Positions 19,261-29,481 of a DNA stretch of 64,000 nt are shown in pieces. Origin of the DNA: Lelliottia amnigena (GTDB lineage Bacteria > Pseudomonadota > Gammaproteobacteria > Enterobacterales > Enterobacteriaceae). Made by a program: the position numbers and the translations under genes. The DNA is taken from contig LR134135.1 of the NCBI GenBank assembly GCA_900635465.1, positions 744,001 through 808,000 on the forward strand. Reading direction: 5' to 3'. The notes under the pieces were generated by a model that saw only the letters and a list, made by a program, of their open reading frames with translations, was not told the DNA's origin and ran no database searches. How positions within the stretch are numbered: position 1 is the first letter of the stretch; each line of letters opens with the position of its first letter.

Positions 19261-20147
19261 TGCGGGATTCTATGATTAGTCGCCGTCGCTTACTGACGGC
19301 CATGGCGCTTTCGCCACTGCTGCTAAAAATGGGCACCGCCCGCGCCGCCGCCATCAACCCGCACCGAATTGTGGCGCTGGAGTGGCTGCCGGTTGAGCTG
19401 ATGTTGGCGCTGGGTATCACGCCCTACGGTGTGGCGGATATTCCCAACTATAACCTGTGGGTCAACGAGCCAAAAATCCCGGACTCGGTGATTGATATTG
19501 GTTTGCGCACCGAACCCAATCTTGAGTTACTGACCCAGATGAAGCCGTCCTATTTAGTCTGGTCTGCGGGCTACGGCCCGTCTGCGGAGACGCTGGCGCG
19601 CATCGCGCCGGGCCGCGGTTTCTCGTTCAGCGACGGTAAAAAACCGCTGACCATGGCGCGTCACTCCCTCTCTGAAATGGCGCAGCTTCTGGATGTAGAG
19701 GCGGTGGCAAAAGAGCATCTCGATCATTTCGACAAGGTTATCGACGCCTTAAAACCGCGCTTTGCGCATCGCGGCGATCGGCCGTTGCTGATGGTCACGC
19801 TACTGGACGCGCGGCATATGCTGGTGTTTGGCAAAAACTGCCTGTTCCAGGAAGTGCTCGATCGTTACGGGATTCCGAATGCCTGGGAAGGCGAGATGAC
19901 GTTCTGGGGCAGTACTGCGATCGGTATCGATCGTCTGGCGCAGTTCCGCGATGTGGACGTGCTCTGTTTTGATCATGGTAATGAGCGTGAAATGCAAACC
20001 CTGATGGCGACGCCGCTGTGGCAGGCCATGCCGTTTGTACGCGAGCAGCGTTTCCAGCGCGTGCCAGCGGTGTGGTTCTACGGCGCGACGCTCTCTGCGA
20101 TGCACTTCGCCCGCGTGCTTGACGGTGCGATCGGAGGCAAAGCATGA
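19260..20147 (+). CDS. fhuD: Ferric hydroxamate periplasmic binding protein FhuD
   Basis: Binds ferrichrome and related hydroxamates in the periplasm and hands them to FhuB. 295 aa. A twin-arginine style start (ISRRRLLTAMALSPLLL) is followed by an alanine-rich cleavage region (TARAAA). The fold is the type III binding protein with a long connecting helix. Segments IVALEWLPVELMLALG, GLRTEPNLELL and AVWFYGATLSAM are typical. The start overlaps the fhuC stop and the end overlaps the fhuB start by 4 bases. Confidence 0.96.
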   Translation: MRDSMISRRRLLTAMALSPLLLKMGTARAAAINPHRIVALEWLPVELMLALGITPYGVADIPNYNLWVNEPKIPDSVIDIGLRTEPNLELLTQMKPSYLVWSAGYGPSAETLARIAPGRGFSFSDGKKPLTMARHSLSEMAQLLDVEAVAKEHLDHFDKVIDALKPRFAHRGDRPLLMVTLLDARHMLVFGKNCLFQEVLDRYGIPNAWEGEMTFWGSTAIGIDRLAQFRDVDVLCFDHGNEREMQTLMATPLWQAMPFVREQRFQRVPAVWFYGATLSAMHFARVLDGAIGGKA

Positions 20148-22126
20148 AATCACGTTTCGCGCTTTTCCCGGCGCTCCTGCTGGGTGTTGTCTTCATTGCC
20201 GCGCTGCTTCTGACGGGGTCAAATCTGTCAATTGCGCTGCCGCGCGGGCAGTGGGGTCAGGCGATTTCCGTTCCTGATATCGACAATATCCAGCAAATGA
20301 TTTTCCACTACAGCCTGCTGCCGCGGCTGGCGATTTCGCTGCTGGTCGGCGCAGGTCTGGGTCTTGTCGGCGTGCTTTTCCAGCAGGTCCTGCGCAATCC
20401 GCTGGCGGAGCCAACCACGCTTGGCGTCGCCACCGGCGCGCAGCTTGGGATCACGATAACCACGCTCTGGGCGCTGCCTGGCGCGTTAACCAGCCAGTTT
20501 GCCGCGCTGGCGGGCGCGTGCATCGTGGGGGCGCTGGTGTTTGGCGTCGCCTGGGGTAAACGCCTTTCTCCGGTCACGCTGATTTTGGCGGGCCTGGTGG
20601 TGAGTCTGTACTGCGGGGCGATCAATCAGCTTCTGGTGCTGTTTCATCACGATCAGCTGCAAAGCATGTTCCTCTGGAGCACTGGAACGCTGACGCAAAC
20701 CGACTGGAGCATCGTGCAGCGCCTGTGGCCGCAGTTGCTCGGCGGCGTGCTGCTGACCTTGCTGCTGCTGCGTCCGTTGACGCTGATGGGGCTGGATGAC
20801 GGCGTGGCGCGTAATCTCGGCCTGGCGCTGTCGCTGGCACGTCTGGGGGCTTTGACGCTGGCGATTGTGCTCAGTGCGCTGCTGGTCAATGCTGTGGGGA
20901 TTATCGGCTTTATCGGGCTGTTTGCGCCGCTGCTGGCGAAAATGCTCGGTGCGCGCCGATTGCTGGCGCGCCTGATATTGGCTCCGCTGATTGGGGCACT
21001 GATCCTCTGGCTTTCCGACCAAATTATTCTCTGGCTGGCGCGCGTCTGGATGGAAGTTTCGACCGGGTCCGTCACGGCGCTGATTGGCGCGCCGCTTCTG
21101 CTCTGGCTGCTGCCGCGTCTTCGCAGCATGAGTGCGCCGGCGATGGATGCCGGGGACAAAGTGTATGCCGAGCGCCAGCACATCCTGTGGTTTTCCCTGG
21201 CGGGTGTCGGCGTGCTGGTTCTCATCTGCTGGCTGGCGCTGTCTCTGGGACGCGATGCCAGCGGCTGGCATTGGGCAAGCGGAACACTCCTCAACGACCT
21301 CGCGCAGTGGCGCTGGCCGCGAATCTCCTCCGCGCTGATTGCGGGCGTCATGCTGGCCGTGGCGGGCTGTATTATTCAGCGCTTAACCGGCAACCCGATG
21401 GCGAGCCCGGAAGTGCTGGGGATCAGCTCCGGCGCGGCGTTTGGCGTGGTGTTGATGCTGTTCTTTGTACCGGGCGACGCCTTTGGCTGGCTGATGCCGG
21501 CGGGCAGTCTCGGCGCGGCGGCCACGCTTTTCATTATCATGATCGCGGCAGGGCGCGGCGGTTTCTCGCCGCATCGCATGCTGCTGGCGGGGATGGCGCT
21601 GAGTACCGCGTTTACCATGCTGCTGATGATGCTGCAGGCCAGCGGCGATCCGCGCATGGCGCAGATCCTGACGTGGATTTCAGGTTCAACATATAACGCC
21701 ACGGGCGCTCAGGTGATGCATTCCGGCATCGCGATGCTGTTGCTGCTGGCGGTGACGCCGCTGTGTCGTCGCTGGATGACCATTTTGCCGCTGGGCGGTG
21801 AAACCGCGCGTGCCGTGGGCGTCGCGCTGACGCCGTCGCGCGTGGGGCTGCTGTTGCTGGCGGCTTGTCTGACGGCGGTCGCGACCATGACAATTGGTCC
21901 GTTGAGTTTTATTGGCCTGATGGCACCGCATATTGCGCGCATGATGGGCTTCCGTCGCACGATGCCGTTTATCGTGATGTCGGCGCTAACGGGTGGGATG
22001 ATACTGGTCATCGCGGACTGGCTGGGCAGAATGGTGCTGTTCCCATATCAGATCCCGGCAGGACTGCTATCGACCTTTATCGGTGCGCCGTACTTTATTT
22101 ATCTGTTGAGAAAGCAGAGTCGGTAA
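20144..22126 (+). CDS. fhuB: Ferric hydroxamate permease FhuB
   Basis: Inner-membrane permease of 660 aa formed by two fused homologous halves, each a BtuC-type unit of about ten membrane helices. The same pattern repeats in both halves: RNPLAEPTTLGVATGAQLG (about 85) against GNPMASPEVLGISSGAAFG (about 420), and GFIGLFAPLLAKML (about 254) against SFIGLMAPHIARMM (about 588); the latter pair are the FhuC-coupling loops. The gene overlaps fhuD by 4 bases and is followed by a strong terminator. Confidence 0.97.
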   Translation: MKSRFALFPALLLGVVFIAALLLTGSNLSIALPRGQWGQAISVPDIDNIQQMIFHYSLLPRLAISLLVGAGLGLVGVLFQQVLRNPLAEPTTLGVATGAQLGITITTLWALPGALTSQFAALAGACIVGALVFGVAWGKRLSPVTLILAGLVVSLYCGAINQLLVLFHHDQLQSMFLWSTGTLTQTDWSIVQRLWPQLLGGVLLTLLLLRPLTLMGLDDGVARNLGLALSLARLGALTLAIVLSALLVNAVGIIGFIGLFAPLLAKMLGARRLLARLILAPLIGALILWLSDQIILWLARVWMEVSTGSVTALIGAPLLLWLLPRLRSMSAPAMDAGDKVYAERQHILWFSLAGVGVLVLICWLALSLGRDASGWHWASGTLLNDLAQWRWPRISSALIAGVMLAVAGCIIQRLTGNPMASPEVLGISSGAAFGVVLMLFFVPGDAFGWLMPAGSLGAAATLFIIMIAAGRGGFSPHRMLLAGMALSTAFTMLLMMLQASGDPRMAQILTWISGSTYNATGAQVMHSGIAMLLLLAVTPLCRRWMTILPLGGETARAVGVALTPSRVGLLLLAACLTAVATMTIGPLSFIGLMAPHIARMMGFRRTMPFIVMSALTGGMILVIADWLGRMVLFPYQIPAGLLSTFIGAPYFIYLLRKQSR

Positions 22127-22133
22127 TAAATGC

Positions 22134-22160
22134 AAAAAGGCAACCTCGGTTGCCTTTTTT
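22134..22160 (+). terminator. Terminator after fhuB (GGCAACC type)
   Basis: A perfect stem AAAAAGGCAACC/GGTTGCCTTTTT with a 2-base loop and a T-rich tail, 8 bases after the fhuB stop. It could also end transcripts from the converging hemL. The GGCAACC/GGTTGCC core is shared with three other terminators in the window. Confidence 0.9.
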
Positions 22161-22166
22161 AGTGTT

Positions 22167-22205
22167 TTCGCCCTCTCCTGTGGGAGAGGGCATCAGGCCG
22201 CACCC
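22167..22205 (-). repeat. Intergenic palindromic repeat (REP-like), copy 3
   Basis: On the minus strand this reads GGGTGCGGCCTGATGCCCTCTCCCACAGGAGAGGGCGAA in structure: a perfect 9-bp stem GCCCTCTCC/GGAGAGGGC with a 4-base loop, next to the fhuB terminator and just beyond the hemL stop. Confidence 0.65.
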
Positions 22206-22206
22206 A

Positions 22207-23488
22207 TCAAAGCTTCGCAAACACCTTACGCGCTGCGTCGATGGTTTTATTGATATCTTCCACGCTGTGCGCGACGGACATAAAGCCCGCTTCGAACGCT
22301 GATGGCGCCAGATACACACCTTCTTCCAGCATCAGATGGAAGAAACGCTTGAAGCGCTCAACGTCGCATTTCACCCACGTCCTGATAGCAGGTCACGGTT
22401 TTCGCATCGGTGAAGAAGATACCGAACATGCCGCCAACGTGGTTCACCACCAGCGGAACGCCCGTTTCTTCCGCCGCTTCCAGCAGGCCGTTAGCCAGTT
22501 GGGTGGTCAGATCGGTCAGGGTTTCGTGAATGCCAGGCTGCGCGACTTCGGTCAGACAGGCAAAACCAGCGGCCATGGCGATAGGGTTACCGGACAGCGT
22601 ACCGGCCTGATAAACCGGACCGGTCGGTGCCAGCGCTTCCATCACATCTTTGCGTCCACCAAATGCGCCCACCGGCATACCGCCGCCGATGATTTTGCCA
22701 AGGCAGGTCAGGTCAGGCACTACATCGTAATAAGATTGCGCGCCCGCCAGCGCGACGCGGAAACCGGTCATCACTTCGTCGATAATCAGCAGCGCGCCGA
22801 ATTCGTCACACAGCGCGCGCAGGCCCGGCAGGAACTCTGGTTGCGGTGGAATACAGTTCATGTTGCCCGCGACAGGCTCAACGATGATGCAGGCAACCTC
22901 TTGCGGATACTGCTCAAACGCCGCGCGAACGGTGTCGAGATCGTTATAGGTGCAGGTGAGCGTGTGCTTAGCGAAATCTGCCGGTACGCCCGGCGAGTTC
23001 GGCTGGCCGAGCGTCAGTGCGCCAGAACCGGCTTTGACCAGCAGACAGTCAGCGTGGCCGTGATAGCAGCCTTCAAATTTGATGATTTTGTCGCGTCCGG
23101 TAAAACCACGCGCCAGACGGATGGCGCTCATGGTCGCCTCCGTGCCGGAGTTCACCATGCGCACCATATCCATCGTCGGGACCAGTTCCGTCACCAGTTC
23201 CGCCATCTTGACTTCCATTTCGGTAGGCGCGCCGAAACTTAACCCGCGCTGTGCGGCTTCAATGACTGCGTTGCGGATGGTGGGGTGGTTGTGCCCGAGC
23301 ACCATCGGACCCCAGGAACCGACATAATCGATATAGGCTTTGCCATCGACATCGTACAGAAACGCACCGTCTGCACGTTCAATAAACAGCGGCGTTCCAC
23401 CGACGCCGGTAAAGGCGCGAACGGGAGAGTTTACGCCGCCCGGGATAAGCTCACGTGCAGCGCTGTACAGGTTTTCAGACTTGCTCAT
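22207..23488 (-). CDS. hemL: Glutamate-1-semialdehyde aminomutase HemL (frameshifted)
   Basis: PLP enzyme that forms 5-aminolevulinate, the first committed tetrapyrrole precursor. The PLP lysine lies in [12 protein letters not shown] context (family K265 region), and the [16 protein letters not shown] (about 121-136) and [11 protein letters not shown] (about 240) motifs are present. The frame breaks after CYQDV: the sequence has GTGGGTGAAATGC where one fewer G (plus-strand CCC at 22374-22376) gives V-V-K-C and continues as [16 protein letters not shown] to a normal ending RKVFAKL at 22207. The repaired protein is 426 aa, exactly the E. coli length. As written it would stop at 22358 and lose about 50 residues. 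Since the gene is needed for haem, a read error is likely. Confidence 0.93.
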
Positions 23489-23666
23489 AGCGTGTTCCTG
23501 GTTCGTAGAAAAAGGGTAAGCCAGCTATTCTAAGTGATTCGCGGATGGTTATAAAATTTTTGCCCAAATGATACAGAACAAAGGTTAAGGATTTTTCAGG
23601 CGACGCGCGGTGTCAGGCGCATTAAAATCCCCTTAAATATTTGTATGATCAATATAAGAATTGGTG

Positions 23667-25067
23667 ATGACTGCAAACAATTCCTCATTTGAAGAACAAC
23701 AATTGGCGCGCGCGCGCCGCCGGATAAGCGTTCGACGCCTGCTCAATCGTGATAAAACGCCGCTGATGATCCTGATTATGGCGGCGGTCGTCGGTACGCT
23801 CGCAGGACTGGTGGGGATTGCGTTCGAAAAAGCCGTTAATGCCATACTCAACTGGCGTATCGGCACGTTGGCAGCGACGGCAGAAAATCCGTGGCTTGTG
23901 TGGCCGCTGGCGTTTGGGCTGTCGGCGTTGCTGGCGATGGTGGGCTATTTTCTGGTGCGTAAATACGCGCCGGAAGCGGGCGGTTCCGGAATACCGGAAA
24001 TCGAAGGCGCGCTGGAAGAGTTGCGCCCGGTCCGCTGGTGGCGTGTTATCCCGGTCAAATTCCTTGGCGGGATGGGCACGCTCGGCGCGGGAATGGTGTT
24101 AGGACGCGAAGGCCCAACGGTGCAGTTGGGCGGGAATATCGGGCGTATGGTGGCGGATATTTTCCGTATGCGCAGCGGCGAAGCGCAGCACACGCTGCTC
24201 GCGACGGGCGCTGCCGCGGGTTTGTCCGCCGCGTTTAACGCGCCGCTGGCGGGGATCTTGTTTATTATCGAAGAGATGCGCCCGCAGTTTCGCTACAACC
24301 TTATTTCGATCAAAGCGGTCTTCACGGGCGTGATCATGTCGAGCATCGTGTTTCGCATTTTCAACGGCGAAGGCGCAGTGATTGAGGTGGGGAAATTCAC
24401 CAATGCGCCGGTTAATACGCTCTGGCTGTATCTGATTCTGGGCATGATTTTTGGCGTTATCGGACCGCTATTTAACACGCTGATACTGCGCACTCAGGAT
24501 CTGTTCCAGCGTATTCACGGCGGCAATATGACAAAGTGGGTGCTGGTGGGCGGGTTGCTCGGCGGGATGTGCGGCGTGTTGGGGGTCATCGAACCTGAGA
24601 CGTCCGGCGGCGGATTCAGCCTGATTCCCATCGCGGCGGCGGGGAATTTCAGCATCGGGATGCTGCTGTTTCTCTTTTTCACTCGCGTGATCACCACGCT
24701 GCTGTGCTTTTCTTCCGGTGCCCCGGGCGGGATTTTTGCGCCTATGCTGGCGCTAGGGACGCTGCTCGGTACGGCGTTTGGCATGGCGGCGGCGGTGGGG
24801 TTCCCGGCTTATCACCTTGAAGCCGGTACGTTTGCCATCGCCGGAATGGGGGCGCTGCTGGCCGCGTCTTTGCGGGCACCGTTGACCGGCATTTTGCTGG
24901 TTCTGGAAATGACGGACAATTATCAGCTCATTTTGCCAATGATCATTACCTGCCTCGGCGCGACACTATTAGCCCAATTCCTGGGCGGAAAGCCGCTATA
25001 CTCCACGATTCTTGCCCGCACCCTGGCGAAGCAGGAGGCTGAGCTTGCCGTGAAGCAGAATACTTGA
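23667..25067 (+). CDS. clcA: H+/Cl- exchange transporter ClcA
   Basis: CLC antiporter exchanging two chloride for one proton, used in extreme acid resistance. About 466 aa from ATG 23667; in-frame GTG 23664 and TTG 23661 are alternatives, and the ribosome site is weak. The ion-path motifs are [11 protein letters not shown] (about 104-114), [15 protein letters not shown] (gating glutamate, family E148), the inner proton glutamate in [10 protein letters not shown] (E203), [14 protein letters not shown], and the central tyrosine in GGKPLYS (Y445). About 18 helices. The N-terminal cytoplasmic 30 residues differ from E. coli. Confidence 0.96.
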   Translation: MTANNSSFEEQQLARARRRISVRRLLNRDKTPLMILIMAAVVGTLAGLVGIAFEKAVNAILNWRIGTLAATAENPWLVWPLAFGLSALLAMVGYFLVRKYAPEAGGSGIPEIEGALEELRPVRWWRVIPVKFLGGMGTLGAGMVLGREGPTVQLGGNIGRMVADIFRMRSGEAQHTLLATGAAAGLSAAFNAPLAGILFIIEEMRPQFRYNLISIKAVFTGVIMSSIVFRIFNGEGAVIEVGKFTNAPVNTLWLYLILGMIFGVIGPLFNTLILRTQDLFQRIHGGNMTKWVLVGGLLGGMCGVLGVIEPETSGGGFSLIPIAAAGNFSIGMLLFLFFTRVITTLLCFSSGAPGGIFAPMLALGTLLGTAFGMAAAVGFPAYHLEAGTFAIAGMGALLAASLRAPLTGILLVLEMTDNYQLILPMIITCLGATLLAQFLGGKPLYSTILARTLAKQEAELAVKQNT

Positions 25068-25146
25068 ATGAATTACCAGGGTATTAGATAATGAAAATAT
25101 GAATTGGGTGATTTTTACTCAATAGCAGTATTCATGGGAGCAAAAA

Positions 25147-25491
25147 ATGAGTGATGACGTAGCGCTGCCGTTGCAATTTACTGAAGCAGCAGCCAAAAAA
25201 GTGAAAGTCCTGATTGCCGATGAAAATAATCCGGAGCTGAAACTGCGAGTTTATATTACAGGCGGCGGTTGCAGCGGCTTCCAGTACGGTTTTACCTTCG
25301 ACGATAAAATCAACGATGGGGATATGACCATCGAGAAGCAGGGCGTTGCGCTGGTCGTTGACCCGATGAGCCTGCAATATCTGGTGGGCGGCGCGGTGGA
25401 TTACACCGAAGGTCTGGAAGGTTCACGCTTTGTCGTGACGAACCCGAACGCGAAAAGCACCTGCGGCTGCGGTTCTTCCTTCAGCATCTAA
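25147..25491 (+). CDS. erpA: Iron-sulfur cluster insertion protein ErpA
   Basis: A-type Fe-S carrier that delivers clusters to IspG, IspH and respiratory enzymes; essential for aerobic growth in E. coli. 114 aa, standard length. The three cluster cysteines lie in [11 protein letters not shown] (Cys42) and [11 protein letters not shown] (Cys106, Cys108). The ATG is preceded by gggagcaaaaa. It is a single-gene unit followed by a strong terminator. Its product IspH/IspG chain links it to dxr and uppS in this same window. Confidence 0.98.
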   Translation: MSDDVALPLQFTEAAAKKVKVLIADENNPELKLRVYITGGGCSGFQYGFTFDDKINDGDMTIEKQGVALVVDPMSLQYLVGGAVDYTEGLEGSRFVVTNPNAKSTCGCGSSFSI

Positions 25492-25560
25492 TGGTTTAAG
25501 GGGCAGGGCTTTCTGATGTCCTGATCCCAGCGCTCTCCCGCACGGCGGGGGGCAAAGACT

Positions 25561-25593
25561 AAAACGGCAACCCTTAGGTTGCCGTTTGCTTTT
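25561..25593 (+). terminator. Terminator after erpA (GGCAACC type)
   Basis: A perfect 8-bp stem CGGCAACC/GGTTGCCG with loop ctta, flanked by A4 and tail TTTGCTTTT. It is nearly the same as the terminator at 25654-25686, 90 bases away. Confidence 0.88.
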
Positions 25594-25611
25594 GCGAGGT
25601 GCGGTCCGATG

Positions 25612-25650
25612 GCCTCACCCCGACCCTCTCCCACGGGGAGCGGGAGAAAA
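25612..25650 (+). repeat. Intergenic palindromic repeat (REP-like), copy 4
   Basis: GCCTCACCCCGACCCTCTCCC-acgg-GGAGCGGGAGAAAA-type element between erpA and yadS. It lies between two almost identical terminators and has the same leader and stem as copy 2 at 13236. Confidence 0.65.
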
Positions 25651-25653
25651 CAT

Positions 25654-25686
25654 TAAAAACGGCAACGGGGTTGCCGTTTGCTTTTA
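25654..25686 (-). terminator. Bidirectional terminator at the end of yadS (GGCAACC type)
   Basis: Stem AAACGGCAAC/GTTGCCGTTT. On the minus strand it is followed by TTTTTAAT and serves yadS; on the plus strand it is followed by GCTTTT and backs up the erpA terminator. The yadS stop codon TAA (25684-25686) lies inside the tail region. Confidence 0.82.
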
Positions 25687-26307
25687 CCTTCCATTCTCAT
25701 CCAGCGCAAACGTCGGCAATTTTAAGTGCCAGCGTATCGCCGCCAGACGAATCGCCAGCGTCACCACCATGCCGATCATCGCTGCGGTTTCCAGCTCAAC
25801 GCCAAAAGTATAAAACGCTGTGGCGTGAACGATCCCGCCGATAATGCAGGCGGTGGCGTAGATTTCGGTACGCAATATCATTGGCACTTCACGCGCAAGA
25901 ATATCGCGGATAATACCGCCGCCGACGCCCGTCAATACGCCCATGCAGATTGCGACCATCGGACCCGTGCCCGCCATAAACGCCTTGTTAACGCCGATCC
26001 CGACAAAAACCGCCAATCCGACGGCATCCAGCACCGGGAGGATCCACTTGGGTAAACGGCGAGGCTGACGTACCAGCACGATGGTTAGCAGGCAGGTGAC
26101 CATCGCCACCACCAGATCGGTGGGATCTCTCACCCAAAACACCGGACCGTGATCGAGCGCCATATCGCGGATCGTCCCGCCGCCCACCGCAGTCACCACA
26201 CCGAGCACCAGCACGCCAAACGGGTCCATGCGCAGTTTGCCTGCGAGCAGCACGCCAGAGATGGCAAAGACGGCGGTTCCCAGGATATCCAGCCAATAAA
26301 CGAGCAT
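25684..26307 (-). CDS. yadS: Inner-membrane protein YadS (UPF0126/TRIC family)
   Basis: 207 aa with about six membrane helices. The two internally repeated units each hold a glycine-rich motif: GVVTAVGGGTIRDMAL (about 38-53) and GVLTGVGGGIIRDILAR (about 124-140), the pattern of the TRIC cation-channel fold (bacterial UPF0126 proteins). The physiological solute is not established. It precedes no other gene on its strand and lies 30 bases after btuF; btuF-yadS may be one transcript. Confidence 0.93.
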   Translation of the reverse strand: MLVYWLDILGTAVFAISGVLLAGKLRMDPFGVLVLGVVTAVGGGTIRDMALDHGPVFWVRDPTDLVVAMVTCLLTIVLVRQPRRLPKWILPVLDAVGLAVFVGIGVNKAFMAGTGPMVAICMGVLTGVGGGIIRDILAREVPMILRTEIYATACIIGGIVHATAFYTFGVELETAAMIGMVVTLAIRLAAIRWHLKLPTFALDENGR

Positions 26308-26337
26308 CGTCGAGTCCTAAAATGACCAGGGGCTATA

Positions 26338-27135
26338 TTAATGGCTCTGCGACAACGCAGAGCAGAGTTGTTTTGCGGCGAGGATAATACGCGGGCTTGC
26401 GCGTTCAAACCAGTCACTGTGCAGGGCGATAACCGGAATTTTTAGCTGGCTTTGCCAGAATTGTTCAATTTTAGGGATCTCGCTCGCATTGCCTGCCACG
26501 ACGATGGCCTGCGGCTGACGCGCCAGCACCTGTTCACGGCTCACCTGCGGCCAGGGAACGCGGCTCGCCGCAAAGATATTTTCGCCGCCGCAGACTTCCA
26601 GCACCTGGTTTTGAATCGAGCCCTTTCCGGTGGTAAACAGTGGCTGATTGCCAAACTGAAGGAACACGCGTTTTTTGACGGGTGTGTCATAGCGGGCTTT
26701 CAGATCCGCGTAGTCCTTCAGCAACTGTTGCGCGGCCTGTCTGGCTTTTTGAGGCGTCGGGCTGTAAGGCGCAAGATCCTGTAGCGCCTGAGCGACCTGC
26801 TCAATACTGATGGCATCAATCCACAGCACGTTTATGCCGAGTGACGTGAGTTGATTGACCTGCCGCTCTGCGTTTCCGCCGCGCCACGCGAGGACCAAAT
26901 CCGGCTTCAGCGCCACGATGCGTTCAAGGTTCATGCCTTGCCAGGTCGAGATCTGCTCGAGTTTTTTTGCTTCGGGGGGATAGTCAGAAAAACTGCTGAC
27001 CGCGACGGGGGTGATCCCCGCGGCAAAGGCCAGCTCAGTATTGGCAGGGGAGAGGGTAATCACACGCGGCGCAGCCAGAAGCCACGCCGGTGAGAGCAGA
27101 CACAGGGCGACCAGCGCCCCTAAAAACTTAGCCAC
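26338..27135 (-). CDS. btuF: Vitamin B12 periplasmic binding protein BtuF
   Basis: Captures cobalamin after BtuB and passes it to the BtuCD permease. A GTG start at 27135 gives 265 aa with a signal peptide ([21 protein letters not shown]) close to the E. coli one; the longer in-frame reading begins inside mtnN coding sequence. Type III binding fold with [39 protein letters not shown] and conserved cysteines in LEVCGGEN and AKQLCSAL, which form the disulfide known in E. coli BtuF. It overlaps the mtnN end by 8 bases. Confidence 0.95.
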   Translation of the reverse strand: MAKFLGALVALCLLSPAWLLAAPRVITLSPANTELAFAAGITPVAVSSFSDYPPEAKKLEQISTWQGMNLERIVALKPDLVLAWRGGNAERQVNQLTSLGINVLWIDAISIEQVAQALQDLAPYSPTPQKARQAAQQLLKDYADLKARYDTPVKKRVFLQFGNQPLFTTGKGSIQNQVLEVCGGENIFAASRVPWPQVSREQVLARQPQAIVVAGNASEIPKIEQFWQSQLKIPVIALHSDWFERASPRIILAAKQLCSALSQSH

Positions 27136-27826
27136 GCGCCAGTTTCTGCACCAGGGTTTCCACCATAATCGTGGACTGCTTAGCGGCAACGGTCAGGAAC
27201 TCGTCAAAGCTCAGATGGGACTGCTGATCGGCCACGTCTGAGATGGCGCGAACGACGACGAACGGCACGCTGAAGTTATGGCACACGTGCGCAATAGCCG
27301 TCGCTTCCATTTCAACAGCAATGGCATTCGGGAAGTTGTGACGGATTTTTGCCAGGCCTACGGAACCGTTGATGAAAGCGTCGCCGCTGACAATCAGGCC
27401 GCGTACGGCGTTGAGGTTCAGTTCCGCGATGCAGCTTTCAGCGGCAGCAATCAATTTGTCGTCGGCTTTAAAACCGGCCGGGCAGCCCGGAAGCTGGCCG
27501 TATTCGTAGCCAAATGCGGTCACATCGGCGTCGTGATAGCGTGCTTCATCAGAAACGACGATGTCGCCCACTTTCAGGGTTGGCGCCAGACCGCCCGCAG
27601 AACCGGTGTTGATGATCACGTCAGGTTTGCAGCGCTCCAGCAGTAGCGTCGCGCCCAGCGCGGCAGCGACTTTACCGATGCCTGATTTCAGCAGAGCCAC
27701 GTCAGTCCCGTTCAACTGGCCGGTATAGATTTCACAGCCGCCCAGAGACAGAGTCTGACAGTTCTCAATTTTGTCACGCAGCAGCGTAACTTCTTCTTCC
27801 ATTGCACCAATAATGCCGATTTTCAT
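27128..27826 (-). CDS. mtnN: 5'-methylthioadenosine/S-adenosylhomocysteine nucleosidase MtnN
   Basis: Cleaves methylthioadenosine, S-adenosylhomocysteine and 5'-deoxyadenosine, clearing inhibitory by-products of SAM chemistry and feeding autoinducer-2 synthesis. 232 aa, the E. coli length. The N-terminal [16 protein letters not shown] carries catalytic Glu12; the second glutamate is in [12 protein letters not shown] (about 172-183) and the catalytic Asp in [12 protein letters not shown] (about 197). It starts an mtnN-btuF(-yadS) unit; MtnN and BtuF both touch methionine-cycle chemistry. Confidence 0.97.
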   Translation of the reverse strand: MKIGIIGAMEEEVTLLRDKIENCQTLSLGGCEIYTGQLNGTDVALLKSGIGKVAAALGATLLLERCKPDVIINTGSAGGLAPTLKVGDIVVSDEARYHDADVTAFGYEYGQLPGCPAGFKADDKLIAAAESCIAELNLNAVRGLIVSGDAFINGSVGLAKIRHNFPNAIAVEMEATAIAHVCHNFSVPFVVVRAISDVADQQSHLSFDEFLTVAAKQSTIMVETLVQKLARG

Positions 27827-27908
27827 AGATTTACTCGCGATGTGCCTTGTTAAGATGCATAGTCTATCATGCGCTTAAGGGGAAACGCATTCTCACGCGG
27901 GGGAGCAC

Positions 27909-29423
27909 ATGGCACCAATCGATTTTCGCAACAAAATTAACTGGCATCGTCGATTCCGATCCCCACAGGGGAGCAAGAGCGAGCATGAGATCCTGCGGAT
28001 CTTCGAAAGCGATCGTGGGCGCATCATTAACTCTCCTGCCATTCGCCGCTTACAGCAAAAAACCCAGGTGTTCCCGCTCGAGCGTAATGCTGCCGTCCGC
28101 ACGCGTCTGACCCATTCGATGGAAGTTCAGCAGGTGGGGCGCTACATCGCCAAAGAAATTCTAAGTCGCCTTAAAGAACAGCGCCTGCTGGAAACGTACG
28201 GTCTGGATGAGTTGACCGGCCCGTTCGAGAGCATCGTTGAGATGGCGTGTCTGATGCATGACATCGGCAATCCGCCGTTTGGTCATTTTGGTGAGGCGGC
28301 GATCAACGACTGGTTTAAACAGCGCTTGTTCCCGTTGGACGCTGCCAGCCAACCGCAAAGCGACGATCGCTGCATCGTCCGGGATTTACGGTTGCGCGAA
28401 GGCGAAGAACCATTAAACGATCTGCGGCGCAAAGTGCGTCAGGATCTGTGTCAGTTTGAAGGCAATGCGCAAGGAATCAGGCTGGTGCACTCCCTGATGC
28501 GGATGAATTTGACCTGGGCGCAGGTGGGTTGCATCCTGAAATACACCCGTCCGGCATGGTGGATGGGCGAGCCGCCTGCGTCCCACAGTTATTTAATGAA
28601 AAAGCCCGGCTATTATTTGTCTGAAGAGGCCTATATTGAACGACTGCGTAAGGAACTGTCACTGACGCCTCACGGCCGTTTTCCATTGACCTGGATTATG
28701 GAAGCTGCCGATGACATTTCCTATTGCGTGGCCGATCTGGAAGACGCCGTTGAGAAAAGAATATTCAGCGTCGAGGAACTTTATCAGCATCTTTATGATG
28801 CATGGGGCACCCACGAAAAAGGCTCATTATTTTCTCAGGTTGTGGAAAATGCCTGGGATAAATCGCGCTCGAATACCCTCAGTCGCAGCACTGAAGATCA
28901 GTTCTTTATGTATTTGCGCGTCAACACGTTAAATAAACTGGTGCCGTATTCCGCTGCGCGTTTTATCGATAACTTGCCCGCGATTTTCTCCGGTGAGTTT
29001 AATCATGCGTTGCTTGAGGACGACAGCAGTTTCAGTCAACTTCTTGAGTTATATAAAAATGTCGCTATTCGTCATGTCTTTAGCCACCCAGATGTCGAAC
29101 AGCTGGAATTACAAGGCTACCGCGTGATCAGCGGTCTGCTGGATATTTATCAGCCGCTGCTGAAATTATCCGTAGAGGAATTTACTGAACTTGTAGAAAC
29201 AGATCGCGTGAAACGTCTGCCGATTGAAACACGACTATTACATAAACTCTCGACCCGTCATCGTCTTGCCTATGTCGAAGCCGTGAGTAAAATTGATCGC
29301 ACCTCTGCACAGTGGCCAGTGATGGAATATTATTACCGCTGTCGGCTTATTCAGGACTATATCAGCGGGATGACAGATTTGTATGCATGGGATGAATACC
29401 GTCGTCTGATGGCTGTGGAATAA
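27909..29423 (+). CDS. dgt: dGTP triphosphohydrolase Dgt
   Basis: Hydrolyses dGTP to deoxyguanosine and triphosphate. 504 aa. The HD-domain metal ligands are visible: [15 protein letters not shown] (H69 region), [17 protein letters not shown] (HD pair at about 117-118) and [15 protein letters not shown] (Asp at about 268). Ribosome site gggggagcac before ATG. It is divergent from mtnN and lies immediately upstream of degP. Confidence 0.97.
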   Translation: MAPIDFRNKINWHRRFRSPQGSKSEHEILRIFESDRGRIINSPAIRRLQQKTQVFPLERNAAVRTRLTHSMEVQQVGRYIAKEILSRLKEQRLLETYGLDELTGPFESIVEMACLMHDIGNPPFGHFGEAAINDWFKQRLFPLDAASQPQSDDRCIVRDLRLREGEEPLNDLRRKVRQDLCQFEGNAQGIRLVHSLMRMNLTWAQVGCILKYTRPAWWMGEPPASHSYLMKKPGYYLSEEAYIERLRKELSLTPHGRFPLTWIMEAADDISYCVADLEDAVEKRIFSVEELYQHLYDAWGTHEKGSLFSQVVENAWDKSRSNTLSRSTEDQFFMYLRVNTLNKLVPYSAARFIDNLPAIFSGEFNHALLEDDSSFSQLLELYKNVAIRHVFSHPDVEQLELQGYRVISGLLDIYQPLLKLSVEEFTELVETDRVKRLPIETRLLHKLSTRHRLAYVEAVSKIDRTSAQWPVMEYYYRCRLIQDYISGMTDLYAWDEYRRLMAVE

Positions 29424-29435
29424 CTGATGAGTTTT

Positions 29436-29460
29436 GTAAAGACGGCCAATAAATTTTTAC
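29436..29460 (+). promoter_or_regulatory. Candidate CpxR-binding region upstream of degP
   Basis: GTAAA (29436-29440) with a matching inverted TTTAC (29456-29460) in the sequence GTAAAGACGGCCAATAAATTTTTAC. The same arrangement is present upstream of E. coli degP, where CpxR activates it on envelope stress. The spacing differs from the strict GTAAA-N5-GTAAA consensus. Confidence 0.55.
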
Positions 29461-29481
29461 TTTTTCCAGAAACTTAATCCC

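Noticed and set aside
22241-23242. 333-aa open frame opposite hemL
   Set aside because: Antisense shadow; His/Arg-rich composition and no motif. hemL on the other strand is fully supported.
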